Source: Prorocentrum cordatum
Taxonomy: Eukaryota; Sar; Dinophyceae; Prorocentrales; Prorocentraceae
Direction of reading: 5' to 3'
DNA: 52,500 nucleotides
Assembly: GCA_963575745.1 (NCBI GenBank)
Contig: CAUYUJ010016342.1
Span: 32,501-85,000 of the forward strand
The notes beneath the pieces were generated by a model. It saw only the letters and a list, made by a program, of their open reading frames with translations, searched no databases and was not told the DNA's origin. The position numbers were made by a program, and so were the translations under genes. Position 1 is the stretch's first letter. Each line of letters begins with the position of its first letter. Below are positions 31,065-41,173 of the stretch, one piece after another.

Positions 31065-34000
31065 TCCCTCTCCACCTCGTATCCTATCCTGCCCCCACTC
31101 CCTCGACCAGGAGAGGGCGCGATCCTCGTCGGCCAGCTGCTCCTCGGCGTTGGCGAACCAGATCCCCTTGTAGAACTGCGTGCCGAGCAGCACGGTCCTT
31201 GCGGGGGGGTGGCAAGCAAGCAGCGATTCCAAGGAAGTGCGAGCGAGGGAAAGTGCGAGGGCAGCGTGGAGGGGAGGAGGAGGAGAAGGAGGAGGAGAAG
31301 GAGGAGGAGGAGGAGGAGGAGGAGGAGGAGAGGGGAAGGAGGAGGAGGAAGGAGGGGGGAGGAGGAAGAGGGAGGGAGGGAGGGAGGGAGGAGGAGGAGA
31401 AGGAGGAGGAGGACGAGGAGGAGGAGGAGGAGGAGGAAGGGATGCCGTTTTGTTTGGGCAGCCCCTGAGTCCTGGCATACACCAGCTCTGGATCGACGTC
31501 GGAGTCGGAGTCCGCAGCGCGGCGGTTGACAACTACTCGGATATTCAGGGCGAACCTGCTGGACGGCTCCCACGCCTTGCCAAGGGGATCTTTGAGATTG
31601 TCCCTCACCATCTTGAGGATCTTGGCCGCGCACCTGTGCCTCTGGGGGCGCCGCTCTTTTGGCGGGGCGGGCGGAGGAGGCGGGTACGCGGCGGTATCGA
31701 CCACGCCCCATCTGCTCTTGCAGTTGCCGGCGGCAACCGCTGCAGCCTCATCCTTACAGATAGTTCGTACCATATCGTGGACGCTGATGCACTCCTGTAC
31801 CGCGGCATCTCTGTCCTGCTTTGTTGCGCAGCGGGATGTCAAGTTTTTCTTGGCGGTCGCCCTCGACGACATGAGCTCCCATCCGATCCGAGGTGCGATC
31901 CGGCCGATGGTCTTCAGCGTATTGTTGAGTCCTTCTATCTCTTGGGTCTCAATGCGCCACATCGTGCATATACCGCGCATCACCCTCCACAGAAATTCAG
32001 AGCATGTCCCGTGTTCTGCGGCCGCTTGAATATCGTCATGAAACAATGTCCTGAACTTGTGGGTCAGGTCGTCCATGCGGGCCTCCTCCTCTGTCAGCTC
32101 GAGCAACGCCTGGGCGGTCTCCTTCCGGCCGTCGCTGTGTTCGTCAGGAGCGGCCGCGATAAAATTCACCAAGCGACGCGGGAACGTATCTTTCCATACG
32201 ACAAATCTCCTATGGAAGTCGCCAGCTGTATCGATCGCATGGGACACCACTTCTGCGAGAATCTCCGCCTCTTCCTCCACGTCCCGCGCAAGGCCCAGCA
32301 GGGGTTTCCACGTGTTGACCAGTGAGCTACTCTTCAGCATCTCGGAGAAGTCCAGGTACACGTCAGCAATCTTCCAGACCACCAGGTCCAGAATGCAGTC
32401 CACGTCCGTACTATGCTTCTGCAGCCAGAAGTGCATGCCCGTGAGCGGAGCGCGAGTCAGACTCTTGATGTACAGCACTTGCCAAAACGCAACGTCACCA
32501 ACTGATCTCAGAGTTTGCCGTATCCAACGACCAAGCTTGACGTCGTAGGCCTCCTCCGCCCCGTAGTCCTCCTCGAGCTCATCGGCGTCGACGGGGGCGA
32601 TCTCTGCACCGGCCGCGAAGACTGCGTTCAAGACAATCTCCATCTCGCGCTTCCCGGCTGTCTTGAAGAACTCCTCCGTGCGGGAGCAGGAACACCAGCG
32701 CCCGCGCAGTGGACGGGGTGGCAGGGTCGAACATAACTTCTTAGAAAGCGGGAAGCGATTGGCCCATTCTGTTTGGATTCGTTTGGGGTTCCCACACTCC
32801 CGCCAAACGTTGACGATGCAAGCTAATCTCCCAAAGTAGTTGTCCACAATCGTTTTCCTCCTGACGTTCTTTGCCGCCACGAGATGTAGCTGATGGTGTA
32901 GACACCAACTTCGCAGTTTCCACCGCATCGGGCAGGAGTCGAACTCCCTCTGGATAATGGATTCGGCACCCTGCTGATCTCCGCCGGCGTCTGTCGAGAA
33001 AATCCAGATCTCTAGGTGGGCGCACGGGTCGTCAGCATTGTCCTGCTCGTCGACCCACGTGCGCGCACCAACGTTCTCGACCTGTTTCAGAAACATGCAA
33101 CGCACCTGTGGCCCCTTGCATTCAAGCGGAACCTTCTGCACGTCAGCGAAAGTGCGATTAACGTGCGATGCCGGCAGCCCAGGCAAGAGAACATCTGTTC
33201 GATCAAGAGGTTCCGCGTGGTAGAAGTAAGCTGACACCTCCGCGGCGCGCGCCTTGTGAGCATGTGAAGCAACTGCTGAATTTGTCGCGTCTGCTCTCAA
33301 CGTGTATATGGCGAATGACGATACCTTCTCATCGGGAAAAGCCGCCCTCCGCTGTAAGCGTACATATCGGTCATACTCATAGTTCAAACGATACCAAAGT
33401 CTGGATCTGGCTACCAACGCAGTGGCCAGCATCTTCTCCCAACGGGCAACAGTCGTCCGGTGGAAGTTGGTCTCGATCGTGGCCGACAACGCCTCGCAAC
33501 TCACATTGCCAATGTTCCTCTTCGTCGCCATCCTGTAGCCGCCAACAACGGATACCCACGACCGCGTTTTGTCCTTCTTCTGCCTCCTGGGCATGTGGGT
33601 GTAGTCTGTTTGGCTCTTCAGTTGCTCGGCCGACTCCTCCGCTCGTCTTTTCCAAAACTTCGCATTAGTTTTCCAATAGTTGCTCGAACTCCTCGCCAGG
33701 GGGAGGGGCTAGCTCCTCCTCCTCCCCCTCCTCCTCCCGAGACGAGCGAGACGAGGACCCGAGGGCTCTGGAACCCTCAGAGGTCTAGAGGGGCCCCCCA
33801 TCGCGAACCTACCGAGCTCTCACGGGGACCCCAGCCCAGCCAATACACGGGGGACCCGGGGACCACACACCTCCTCCTCCTCCTCCACTCCTTAGGCTCC
33901 TTCTCCTTCCCCATCCTCCTCTGCTCTCTGCTCCCCACCCTCCCCTCGATCTCTCCTCCATTTCTTCAAAGTCTTAGTCGCAGCCGATGACGCGGAGCCG

Positions 34001-34117
34001 CGCGACGAGGTCGCCGCCCGCCGCGACGACGCCGGGGTGGTGGGCGGCGCCGGCGTGGCCGGCGCGGACGGCGATGCAGGAGGCCGAGCCCGCGTGTCCT
34101 TACTGTAATGGAGCAGA

Positions 34118-34164
<47 letters not shown>

Positions 34165-36056
34165 CACGACGACCGCGACGACCACGATGACCACGACCGA
34201 CGACGAGTGAGTAAGTGGAGTGGAGGAGTGGAGTGGAGAACGGAGCAGGAGGAGGAACGCAGGGCAGTAGGTGGGAGGGCGCGGTCCGCGATCGCCCGCT
34301 TCTTCTGGGAGACGGCTTTGTCAATGTACTCCCACTCCGACTGCAAGAGCCTCTGTGATCGTCGTCACCGTCGTCGTCGTCGCCGTCGTCGTCATCGCCG
34401 TCGTCGAGACGACGACGGCGATGACGACGACGGCGACGATGATCGCGACGACGACACATCGTCGCGATCATCGTCGTCGTCGTCGTCGTCGTCGGAGTCC
34501 GCGCCTGAAGCCGCGGTCATGGAGGATGTCCCTCAGCGCAAGTATTGTCAACGTAGGATGATTCTTGATCGCGCCCTCCACGGCATTTCTCACAACACGT
34601 TGCAGCACCTGCTCCTCTGCGCGATCAGCTGGTCTCCTCGGTGGGTCCACTGATGGGGATTGGGGGCGATCGCGGTAATCCACGAGGCAGCAATGAAGCT
34701 ATCAGGGTAGCTGCGGCGCAGCGGGGGTAATTACGGTAGGTTCGTGCGGCGTCGGCGCGCGCAGAGGTTTTTGACGCCGCATCGATCGTTCTACCTTGAA
34801 TGGATCGCGGCCCCGATCGTTCGAGGTTGAATTCAGTCGGGCCCAGTGGCGTTATCGTGTCCCTCGGTCCTCGGTCCGATCGGTGCTTCCGCGTCGCAGA
34901 ATTCAACCTTGAACGCCTTCGCTGGCGTCGCAGGCGCGCCAGCGCCGCGCGAACCTACCGCACGGAGTCGTCGACGTCGTCGCCGTCGCCAACGTCGTCG
35001 AGTCGTCGAAAGGGCAGTCGGTAACGAGTTAGCCAGGCATTTGTCGGCCAGAGGCCTCGAAGTTGGCACCAACCAGCGCAAGTATAGTATCGAAGGGCTG
35101 CCTCCGCTGCCTCCACCGAGAGGTAGGCGGTGACCCCGCTATCGCCGAGACCGTCACCTCCCCCTCCCCAGTGGAGGCTGCCCTTCGATACTGTGTACAG
35201 GTGATTGTTTCAACTTCGACGCCTCCGATTCTCGGGCCCTTGGACCTGCCAAACGAACAGATCGCCCGCCGCGCTGCCGCTGCCAGGCCGTCCGGCGTGA
35301 ACGTCAACCTGGGCCAGCTGTCGCGCGCTGCGCGAGCGTGCGCCCACGCGCACTGCGCGATCACTGCCAGCACGTCTGCGCCTGGGAGTGCCCCCACGCA
35401 TATACGGCAGGTTCGTGTCGTGTCGACCCCGGCGCTGGTTTCTGACACCGCAGGAGTCGTTCAACCTTGAACGATCGGCCGCTGCCGCAACGTCCGATCG
35501 TTCAACATCGATCGATTCTGGGTCGCCGGCGGCGTTCAACCTTGAACGCCCGCGCTGGGGTCGCCGCTGGTCGACGCGACGCAAACCTACCGTACTCATA
35601 TACTGGCGTCCCCGACTGGCTCGGCTTGCCTCGCGCTGCGTTGGATCAGCGCGCCGGCCCAGCGCGGCGCAAGGCAAGGCAGCCAGCAGGGGCAGCGGTT
35701 CCCCCACAGACTGTCGTCGTCGTCGGAGTCGGAGTCCGCGCCTGACGACGCTGCTGACGAGAACGCTGCGCTCTGATCGGCAGGGGGGGCAGCGGCATGC
35801 GATCCATGTCCAGGGGGCACAGCACGGTCTGCTTGCGCCGGAACGTGAACCGCATGCCCGGGACCCAGACTCTCTTGTAAATCATGAAGCCCCCCGCCCA
35901 GATCCATATCAGCTCTTGCACGGAATCAGCCGCCCCGTCCGCCCACCAGGGAGCGCCGCCGTAGATCGGCACAGGGGGCTTCCGACAGGGCCTCCAGCGC
36001 GGCCGGCGCTGGGCCCCAGAATTGCGGCGCTCGGATTCAGTTATCGGAGTCTCCAT
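28722..36056 (-). CDS. Large multi-exon hypothetical protein: DEK-C-like segment, hAT-like core, C-terminal zinc finger (model ~1526 aa)
   Basis: In-frame model of 11 exons (4581 nt): 35826-36056, 35712-35772, 34505-34649, 34287-34350, 33956-34098, 31472-33691, 31089-31197, 30539-30773, 30280-30413, 29979-30080 and 28722-29858. Exon 1 starts METPITESERRN. Joining exons 3 and 4 creates a segment with the pattern of a DEK C-terminal domain (AIKNHPTLTILALRDIL, then SEWEYIDKAVSQKK), a DNA-binding fold. The big sixth exon has a TDAGGD...CLHHQLHL arrangement that weakly recalls hAT-type RNase-H transposases. Acidic stretches follow, and the last exon carries a CCIC...CPMC....H..C zinc finger near the C-terminus. 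Several junctions use GA or GC donors with AG|G at both ends. The least certain parts are the 53-bp first intron and the junctions near 31472 and 31089. It may be two genes. Function unknown; a chromatin- or transposon-derived protein is a guess. Confidence 0.55.
29859..29978 (-). other. Inferred intron before the last exon
   Basis: 120 bp, GTCCCTGTCC to CCTTGCCAG, without simple repeats and with a T-rich 3' part (TTTAACATTTTGCGCATTCC). It is one of the few ordinary-looking GT-AG introns here and supports the strand and frame. Confidence 0.65.
31472..33691 (-). CDS. Main exon of the large gene, with transposase-like signature
   Basis: A continuous non-repetitive frame of about 740 codons, opening SSNYWKTNAKFWKRRAEE and running in the same frame past Met 33594. 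A pyrimidine-rich acceptor (CCCCTCCCCCTGGCGAG) precedes it. An aspartate in IFSTDAGGD, then about 25 residues later a C-x2-H-x-L-x-L word (SWCLHHQLHLV), resembles the spacing in hAT transposases, but no complete catalytic triad was traced and the call is tentative. A later stretch, QEIEGLNNTLKTIGRIAPR, is also typical of a folded domain. Past 31472 the frame enters CTC repeats (poly-S), so the exon ends near 31472-31481. Confidence 0.6.
34733..34972. mobile_element. Fold-back/MITE-like element 1 (TIR family TACGGTAGGTT)
   Basis: The ends are inverted repeats of about 28 bp: left ACGGTAGGTTCGTGCGGCG..., right the complement of GCGGTAGGTTCGCGCGGCG..., with 4 mismatches. Inside is a TTCAACCTTGAAC word close to the right end and a diverged partner on the left (CTACCTTGAA). 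Length about 240 bp. It lies in the inferred intron 34650-35711 of the large gene. No transposase is encoded. A target-site duplication is not clear. Confidence 0.65.
35057..35219. mobile_element. Fold-back element 3 (TIR AGTATCGAAGGGC)
   Basis: Inner arms AGTATCGAAGGGC(T)GCCTCC at 35086-35109 and their complement at 35169-35192 match at 22 of 24 positions. Outer arms TCGAAGTTG (35057) and CAACTTCGA (35211-35219) continue the symmetry with a mismatched spacer. The arms would form a long hairpin around a 59-bp loop. It lies between elements 1 and 2 in the same intron. Confidence 0.65.
35403..35594. mobile_element. Fold-back/MITE-like element 2 (TIR family TACGGTAGGTT)
   Basis: The ends TACGGCAGGTTCGTGTCG and the complement of TACGGTAGGTTTGCGTCG match at 22 of 26 positions through GTCGACC. 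Two copies of GTTCAACCTTGAACG lie inside (35459 and 35536), symmetrically placed. Length 192 bp. The ends match element 1, so the two are one family at different divergence. Confidence 0.7.
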
Positions 36057-36860
36057 GTCCGCCAAAACGCTTGGGCATAAAGGCAATCCGAGGCGCCCCC
36101 ACCCCTGTCGTCGGGCCCCCCCAGAACGCTGAAATCGGCAAGGCAGAGCTGCTGGAGGCACCCCGCACCTCCAAAATAATAATAACAAACGAAAGTGCCC
36201 GAACTCTTCGGCCAACCTACCAGCGTGGACCCCAAACAGTGTGTTTTTGCACTCGGCGTGGTGCAATATATGTGACATATATGTGTTGCTGTCTATGTGG
36301 TGCGCCAATCTGTTCTAACTCTATAACAGGACACATATTTTTCTTGCCCAACGTGGAATGGACAATTCAGCCCTTACAAAACCGCGACCCACGGACGCAG
36401 GTCTCCGAGTCTCCCGCTCGGACTCCTCTGAACTGCACGGACGTTCTTCCCTTCCCAATCTGCCTGCCTCCTTCCCTGCCTTCCCCTCTCCTCCTCTCCC
36501 TCCCCCTCTCGCTCTCTCGCTCGCATTATCACTGGGCTGCGACGTCGCTGTCCGACGTCGGCTCCGCCGGCTCCGCCGGCACCTCATCGGGCTGAGTCGA
36601 CCTTTGATTATACATATTGGCGAAATCGATCAAGAAGCGGACTACATCATCAGGGGCCGAACTCCTGGACCACTCCTGGGGTCCAAAACGCAAAAATTTT
36701 CCGAGCCGCGTTCAGCCGTGACGCCGTGACGCCGTTGCCTCAACTGGCCCTCCAGGGAGAGAGCCTCTGCCTGTGCGATGGCGGGTTGGGGTAAGCCGAA
36801 GAGCGAAGACGTCCGAGCTTGAGCTGGGCCGATGGCAACCGATGGCACCGGGCGCGGCGC
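36057..36860. other. 5' flank of the large gene, no further gene
   Basis: Mostly unique sequence. A TTTATGCCCAAG acceptor-like site lies 17 nt before the ATG on the - strand. A CT-rich stretch (36465-36520) and a GCTCCGCCG duplication (36560-36580) are minor. No gene is supported. Confidence 0.4.
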
Positions 36861-36863
36861 CGC

Positions 36864-36902
<39 letters not shown>

Positions 36903-36906
36903 CGAC

Positions 36907-36946
<40 letters not shown>

Positions 36947-36978
36947 CGACGACGACGACCGACGACGACGACGACGAC

Positions 36979-37023
<45 letters not shown>

Positions 37024-37115
37024 CGACTACGACCTGGGAGAAACCGCCCCCCCTACAACGTCGTCGTCGTCGTCGTCGTCGTCGTCCGTCGTCGTCGTCG
37101 TCGTCGCCGCTAGGA
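36860..37115. repeat. (GAC)n tract followed by (GTC)n
   Basis: (GAC)n at 36865-37020 with GACC phase breaks, then (GTC)n at 37060-37110. The two are complementary and could form a large hairpin around the 40-bp unique spacer. Confidence 0.9.
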
Positions 37116-37499
37116 GGGAGGGAGAGAGGGTAGAGGAGGGAGAGAGGGAGGAGTCACGCTGGGTGCGCTCGCAGCACATCTGACAGCCTACCCCGCCCAC
37201 CCCCCCTCTAAAGAGAATGCGTTCCCTCCGCCCTTATAAAGGAAATCGTGAAAACAAGCCCGAAGCGACCCAAATGGAAAAAGATAAAATGCAAACAAGC
37301 AAAACATAAGGACGTTCACGCGAAAACCAATGCGCACGCGCGACGCACGACCACCAAACCATGCACCAGATAGCCCCATAGTATCTGGTGCAATCCCCCT
37401 CCGACGACGACGACGAGGTGACGAGGTGATGAGGTGAAAGACCCGTCTTGGGACCGTCTTGGGGCCGTTTTGGGACTAATGTCGCCCCTATCACTCCCT

Positions 37500-38100
37500 A
37501 TGCCCCCCCCGATGTACTTCTAATGTATTCAATTCTTTTCGTTCATGTTCCATTATATTCATTTATAATTATTTGTATTCGGTTAAAATTTATTATTTTC
37601 AAAGAAAATGAATTTCTGAGGGGGGTCGAATTTCCGCCCCCGCGCGCGCCCTAGAGAACAAGGACTTAGAGGCCCGACCGAACACACCAATGCGAACACC
37701 ACAATGATCAAACAAATCGGATTTCGGTATTTAACTAAAAACATAAATTCCGAATTTCAGAATTCGAAACAAACTAAATCAACATGTTTTCAAACAACTG
37801 TGGCTTGAGGGCACGAAAAATCTGGTCGTGTGGGGCAAGGAACACACGTAAAATGCAAAGCGCATGTAACCTTGCGTTCAAAAAATCTACTGCGCTGGAC
37901 AGCGCAGCCGCAAAAAAAAACACGAACATCAACTGAAAGCAACATTTTTTTGCGCAACTTTAAGCAACATCACTAAAAAAAACAAACGATCTTGATGATG
38001 CGCATGAGAAAAAAATAGCTCATCATAGCCAACATAACGAAAAAATAGCCTCGGCGCGTGTCAAGTTGAGACCGGCAAAAAAACAAGCGTTTCTGGAGGG
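37500..38100. other. AT-rich island next to the truncated gene copy
   Basis: Markedly richer in A and T than the surrounding DNA, with ATTTATAATTATTTG-like words and several runs of 6-9 A. No reading frame of note. It abuts the left breakpoint (38146) of the tandem duplication and supplies the 3' end of the copy-1 gene. Confidence 0.7.
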
Positions 38101-39182
38101 ATGTGGGGGGCGAACGGATCCAGTAGGTTGATGACGTCCCCACCCGCCGCCAACCTCTGCCGCAACGATGAGCCCACCCACTGCGCCTTCTCCTCCTGGG
38201 TGCGGGCGACTTTGGGCCTCTTGCCTGATCCCCCGTGGCTGCTGGGGGCAATGCTGGCCGCGCCGCCCCCCGGGCCGCCCGGGCTGGCCGCGTCCTCCGC
38301 CTTAGGCTTGTTCGTGAAGCCTTGCACCGTCTTTGGCTTATCGAGGTCGGGCACCTGCAACCCTTTTTCCTTGAACATGTCCACCAGCGGCTCCGACATC
38401 ATCGCCCTGCCGCCCATCTTCTTCATCTTGGCAGGGGAATTGATGTCGAAGGGGTCCTCGATCTCCACCTCATCGGCGAAGGCGAAGTCGATGGATTCGT
38501 CTTCGCCGGGCATGAGCGAGCACAGGCACTTCTTGGCCAGCATGCGATACCAGCCTGCCGCGTCGGCAAGCTGAACCATCGACATGTCCTTCATGTCCTT
38601 CATGGGCTTGCCATTGAGCGCGTAGGCGGCCACGAACCAGTCGATCAAATCGTCGATGTGCGACCCCTTGTCGGTGCACTGTGATGGAAGCTCTGCGTCT
38701 GGAGAAGCCCCGACAGCCCAAGCGAGCATCCCGACAAGGTCAACCTTTGGCCAGTCCGCGCCGTCGAACAGATCCGGCTCCATCCTCTGGAAGGCGGGTT
38801 TCACGACGACGTCAACGTACTTCACAAGGTGCTTGATCCTCTTGCAGGCCACTGCGATTTTCCTCCTCTTCGGAGGCGGTGGTCCAGGCTTCATCGTTGC
38901 GTCGCCCTTCTTGTGGGTTCCATTCATGAGGTCCATGAGCGCGCCATCGCTCGCGAGGCTTTCGAGGGTCATCAGGGCGGCGGGGTCCTCGAGCAGGCTC
39001 GCCAACCCTTCGCTCTGCAACGCGTGGCGGACTCCGAACAGCAACTTTGGCCGCTGCTGCAGCAGCCCCACGGTCTTTTCCATCTCCTTCTGGACGGCAA
39101 TCTCGGTGAAGGTGCCAAAGCCCTCGATCACCGCATCGGCCTGCGCATTCGCCTGTTTCTCAGCGAAGCGTTTGTTCGCCAT
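38061..39182 (-). CDS. Hypothetical duplicated protein, copy 1 (altered C-terminus)
   Basis: 373 residues from Met at 39182 (MANKRFAEKQANAQADAV). The frame is open further upstream, to 39791, but that part lacks coding character. About 345 residues are shared with copy 2 at 45409-46554, with roughly 19 substitutions and one lysine indel. A PPPPKRRKIAVACKRIK patch looks like a nuclear localisation signal, and an acidic stretch (PGEDESIDFAFADEVEIED) lies later. No domain is recognised. The homology stops at RQRLAAG; the last 26 codons (GDVINLLDPFAPHIPP...) come from sequence outside the duplicated unit. A diverged relative of that tail sits at 16134 on the + strand. Confidence 0.65.
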   Translation of the reverse strand: MANKRFAEKQANAQADAVIEGFGTFTEIAVQKEMEKTVGLLQQRPKLLFGVRHALQSEGLASLLEDPAALMTLESLASDGALMDLMNGTHKKGDATMKPGPPPPKRRKIAVACKRIKHLVKYVDVVVKPAFQRMEPDLFDGADWPKVDLVGMLAWAVGASPDAELPSQCTDKGSHIDDLIDWFVAAYALNGKPMKDMKDMSMVQLADAAGWYRMLAKKCLCSLMPGEDESIDFAFADEVEIEDPFDINSPAKMKKMGGRAMMSEPLVDMFKEKGLQVPDLDKPKTVQGFTNKPKAEDAASPGGPGGGAASIAPSSHGGSGKRPKVARTQEEKAQWVGSSLRQRLAAGGDVINLLDPFAPHIPPETLVFLPVST

Positions 39183-40770
39183 CGGTGGCGGGTCCTTGCA
39201 GTACACCAGGGGCGCCCTAGCCAACTGATGAGCCCGAGCGCTGCTACGGCGCTGAGGCGTGGCAAGCAGGAGGGAACCAGGGCCCGACACCGCGAGTAGG
39301 CAGGGCTGCCAGCACGCAACTGCACGCCGGGCCCCCTCGCGCTTCGGGATAATGCGGCGGCGCACGCCGAGGGGACGGCCGATCGAACACAACGTCCGAG
39401 AGATGACCGCGCCCCAACACTGGCCACTGCATTTCAAGAAGCATCCGAGACACACCAAAACGAACCCAACAGGACCCCAGAGACCGCCACGAGGACCCCC
39501 AAACGATACCGCCCCCATGGTAGAATGTGGCCAACCCGCCGCCGGGATATCTGATGCTTGGGCGGTCCAAAAGACAATGGGTGGAGCACGCGGAGCGTGA
39601 ACGAAAGAATTAGCAAACCGAATGGGTTCCACCGGCAGTGGCACTGCGAGCCAGGCCCTTCCAGAAGGGGGCGTCGGGCATGTCGATTGACACCCCATGC
39701 AACATGAAGGCACCCGCAACCTATACCAGTCATGGGTTTCGATATAAGCACCCGAAGTACTGAGAGTTCCGTGTTTGTTATTCCAAACCAAACTTCCCTC
39801 GCTCCCGTCGCATCCCGCCCGCCCCCTACCTTCCCTCCGTCGCTATTGTGATGTATGTTATTGTTTCCCCTGAAGGCGGGGGGTTGGGGGCGATCGCGGC
39901 ATCCCCCCATTGGGGGCTCCACGCTGATGGGGTCATGTTGATGCTGGATGGGCGCCGCTCTTCCTCCCGTCAGGCCGCCGTCGTCTTCCTCTCCCGCTAA
40001 GGCCCTAAGATGGAACCCCGAAGGCCTCGCGGGGCCACCCAGCCCCCCTCCCCACCCCCCATGGGCATCCAGCGGAGGCCCCCGCCACCCCCGAGGAATC
40101 AGCAGGGCCCTCACGCGGATATTTCTCTAGTGGGCGGGCCCCCGTGGAGGGTCGCCACATCAGGGCCTGCAGCGACGCCGCAGCCCACCTCCCTGCACGA
40201 GCTCCCCGGCGGGCGGCGCGAAGCACCGACGCGGAGCTCTCGTTCACTTGCGACGCCACGCGGCCCGCGTCAGGGGGAGCAAACGCAATGTTGAAAGCCG
40301 AATGGGGCGGCGCCCTCGCGGCGCAACTTCGGGGCCCGCCCCCGCCGCCGCGGCCGCGCGGCTCCAGGGGAAACCTAAATGGCCGAGGACGTCCTTGCAA
40401 TGACACTCCGCCCTCCCATGAGGGGAGATCCCAGGCTTCTCGACCACCTTGCGAAGGTGCTATCCTGATTGACTTCGACCTCCCTTGACGGGGCGCGAGC
40501 CCGAGCGGCTATCTCGATCCCGCCCGACTGGGCCCTCGATCCCGCCGACTGAGCCCTCGATCCCGCGACCCCGAGCGGCCATCTCGAACAGTGAAAGCAC
40601 GTGCAATCCATAAATAAACGCAGCCCGAGTCGATAGTCATTTGGTTTCCACGAGATGTCGCGAGGCAGCCGCACTCCTACGAATGTAGTGGCCCATGGCC
40701 CCTCCCGCCACCGCGCCTGGGCTGTGGGTCAGAGAAGCCTTTTGGACGCAAGCGAAATTATTCTGGAAGG
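39183..40770. other. 5' flank of the copy-1 gene, no firm gene
   Basis: Conserved in copy 2 (46555-48140). In copy 2 a - strand frame of 323 codons (46806-47777) is open, but in copy 1 the same stretch is split between two frames (39434-40114 and 40005-40406), so it is probably non-coding. A CTCGATCCCGCC 19-20-bp unit repeats near 40505-40570. Confidence 0.5.
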
Positions 40771-41110
40771 CTCTCGAGGGCTTCTTCTGGGGGCTCCTGG
40801 GATCCTCTCGGGGCCCCTTTAGGGGGCCTCTATAAGCCTCATGGGGGGTTCTGAAGAACTCTTGGGGGCGTCTCGGAAGCCTCTAGGGTGCTCTTGGCCG
40901 CCATCTTGGGTCGGATGTCTCTAAGTGTCCGTTCATGCCCCCCTTCCCGGGCCACTTTTGGGGCCCTCTTGGGCGCCTCGTGGGCCGTATTGGGGGGCTC
41001 GTAGGCCTTCCACGGGCCCTCTTTGACCGTCTCGGGGCTCTCTTGGGGGACTGTTGCGCCGCACTGGAAGACTATTTAGGGCCTCTGGTGCCGCCCTGGG
41101 ATATTGGGAG
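40770..41110. repeat. Degenerate GGCCTCTTGGGGGC repeat (copy 1)
   Basis: Irregular short units, complementary in type to the CCAAGAGGCCCC words at 7465-8140. The equivalent block in copy 2 is at 48140-48480. Confidence 0.6.
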
Positions 41111-41173
41111 AAAGAGGGGCAACGCCAAAACCACGGAGAACCCCATAAACAAACTATGAGGTTCTCGCATTCC

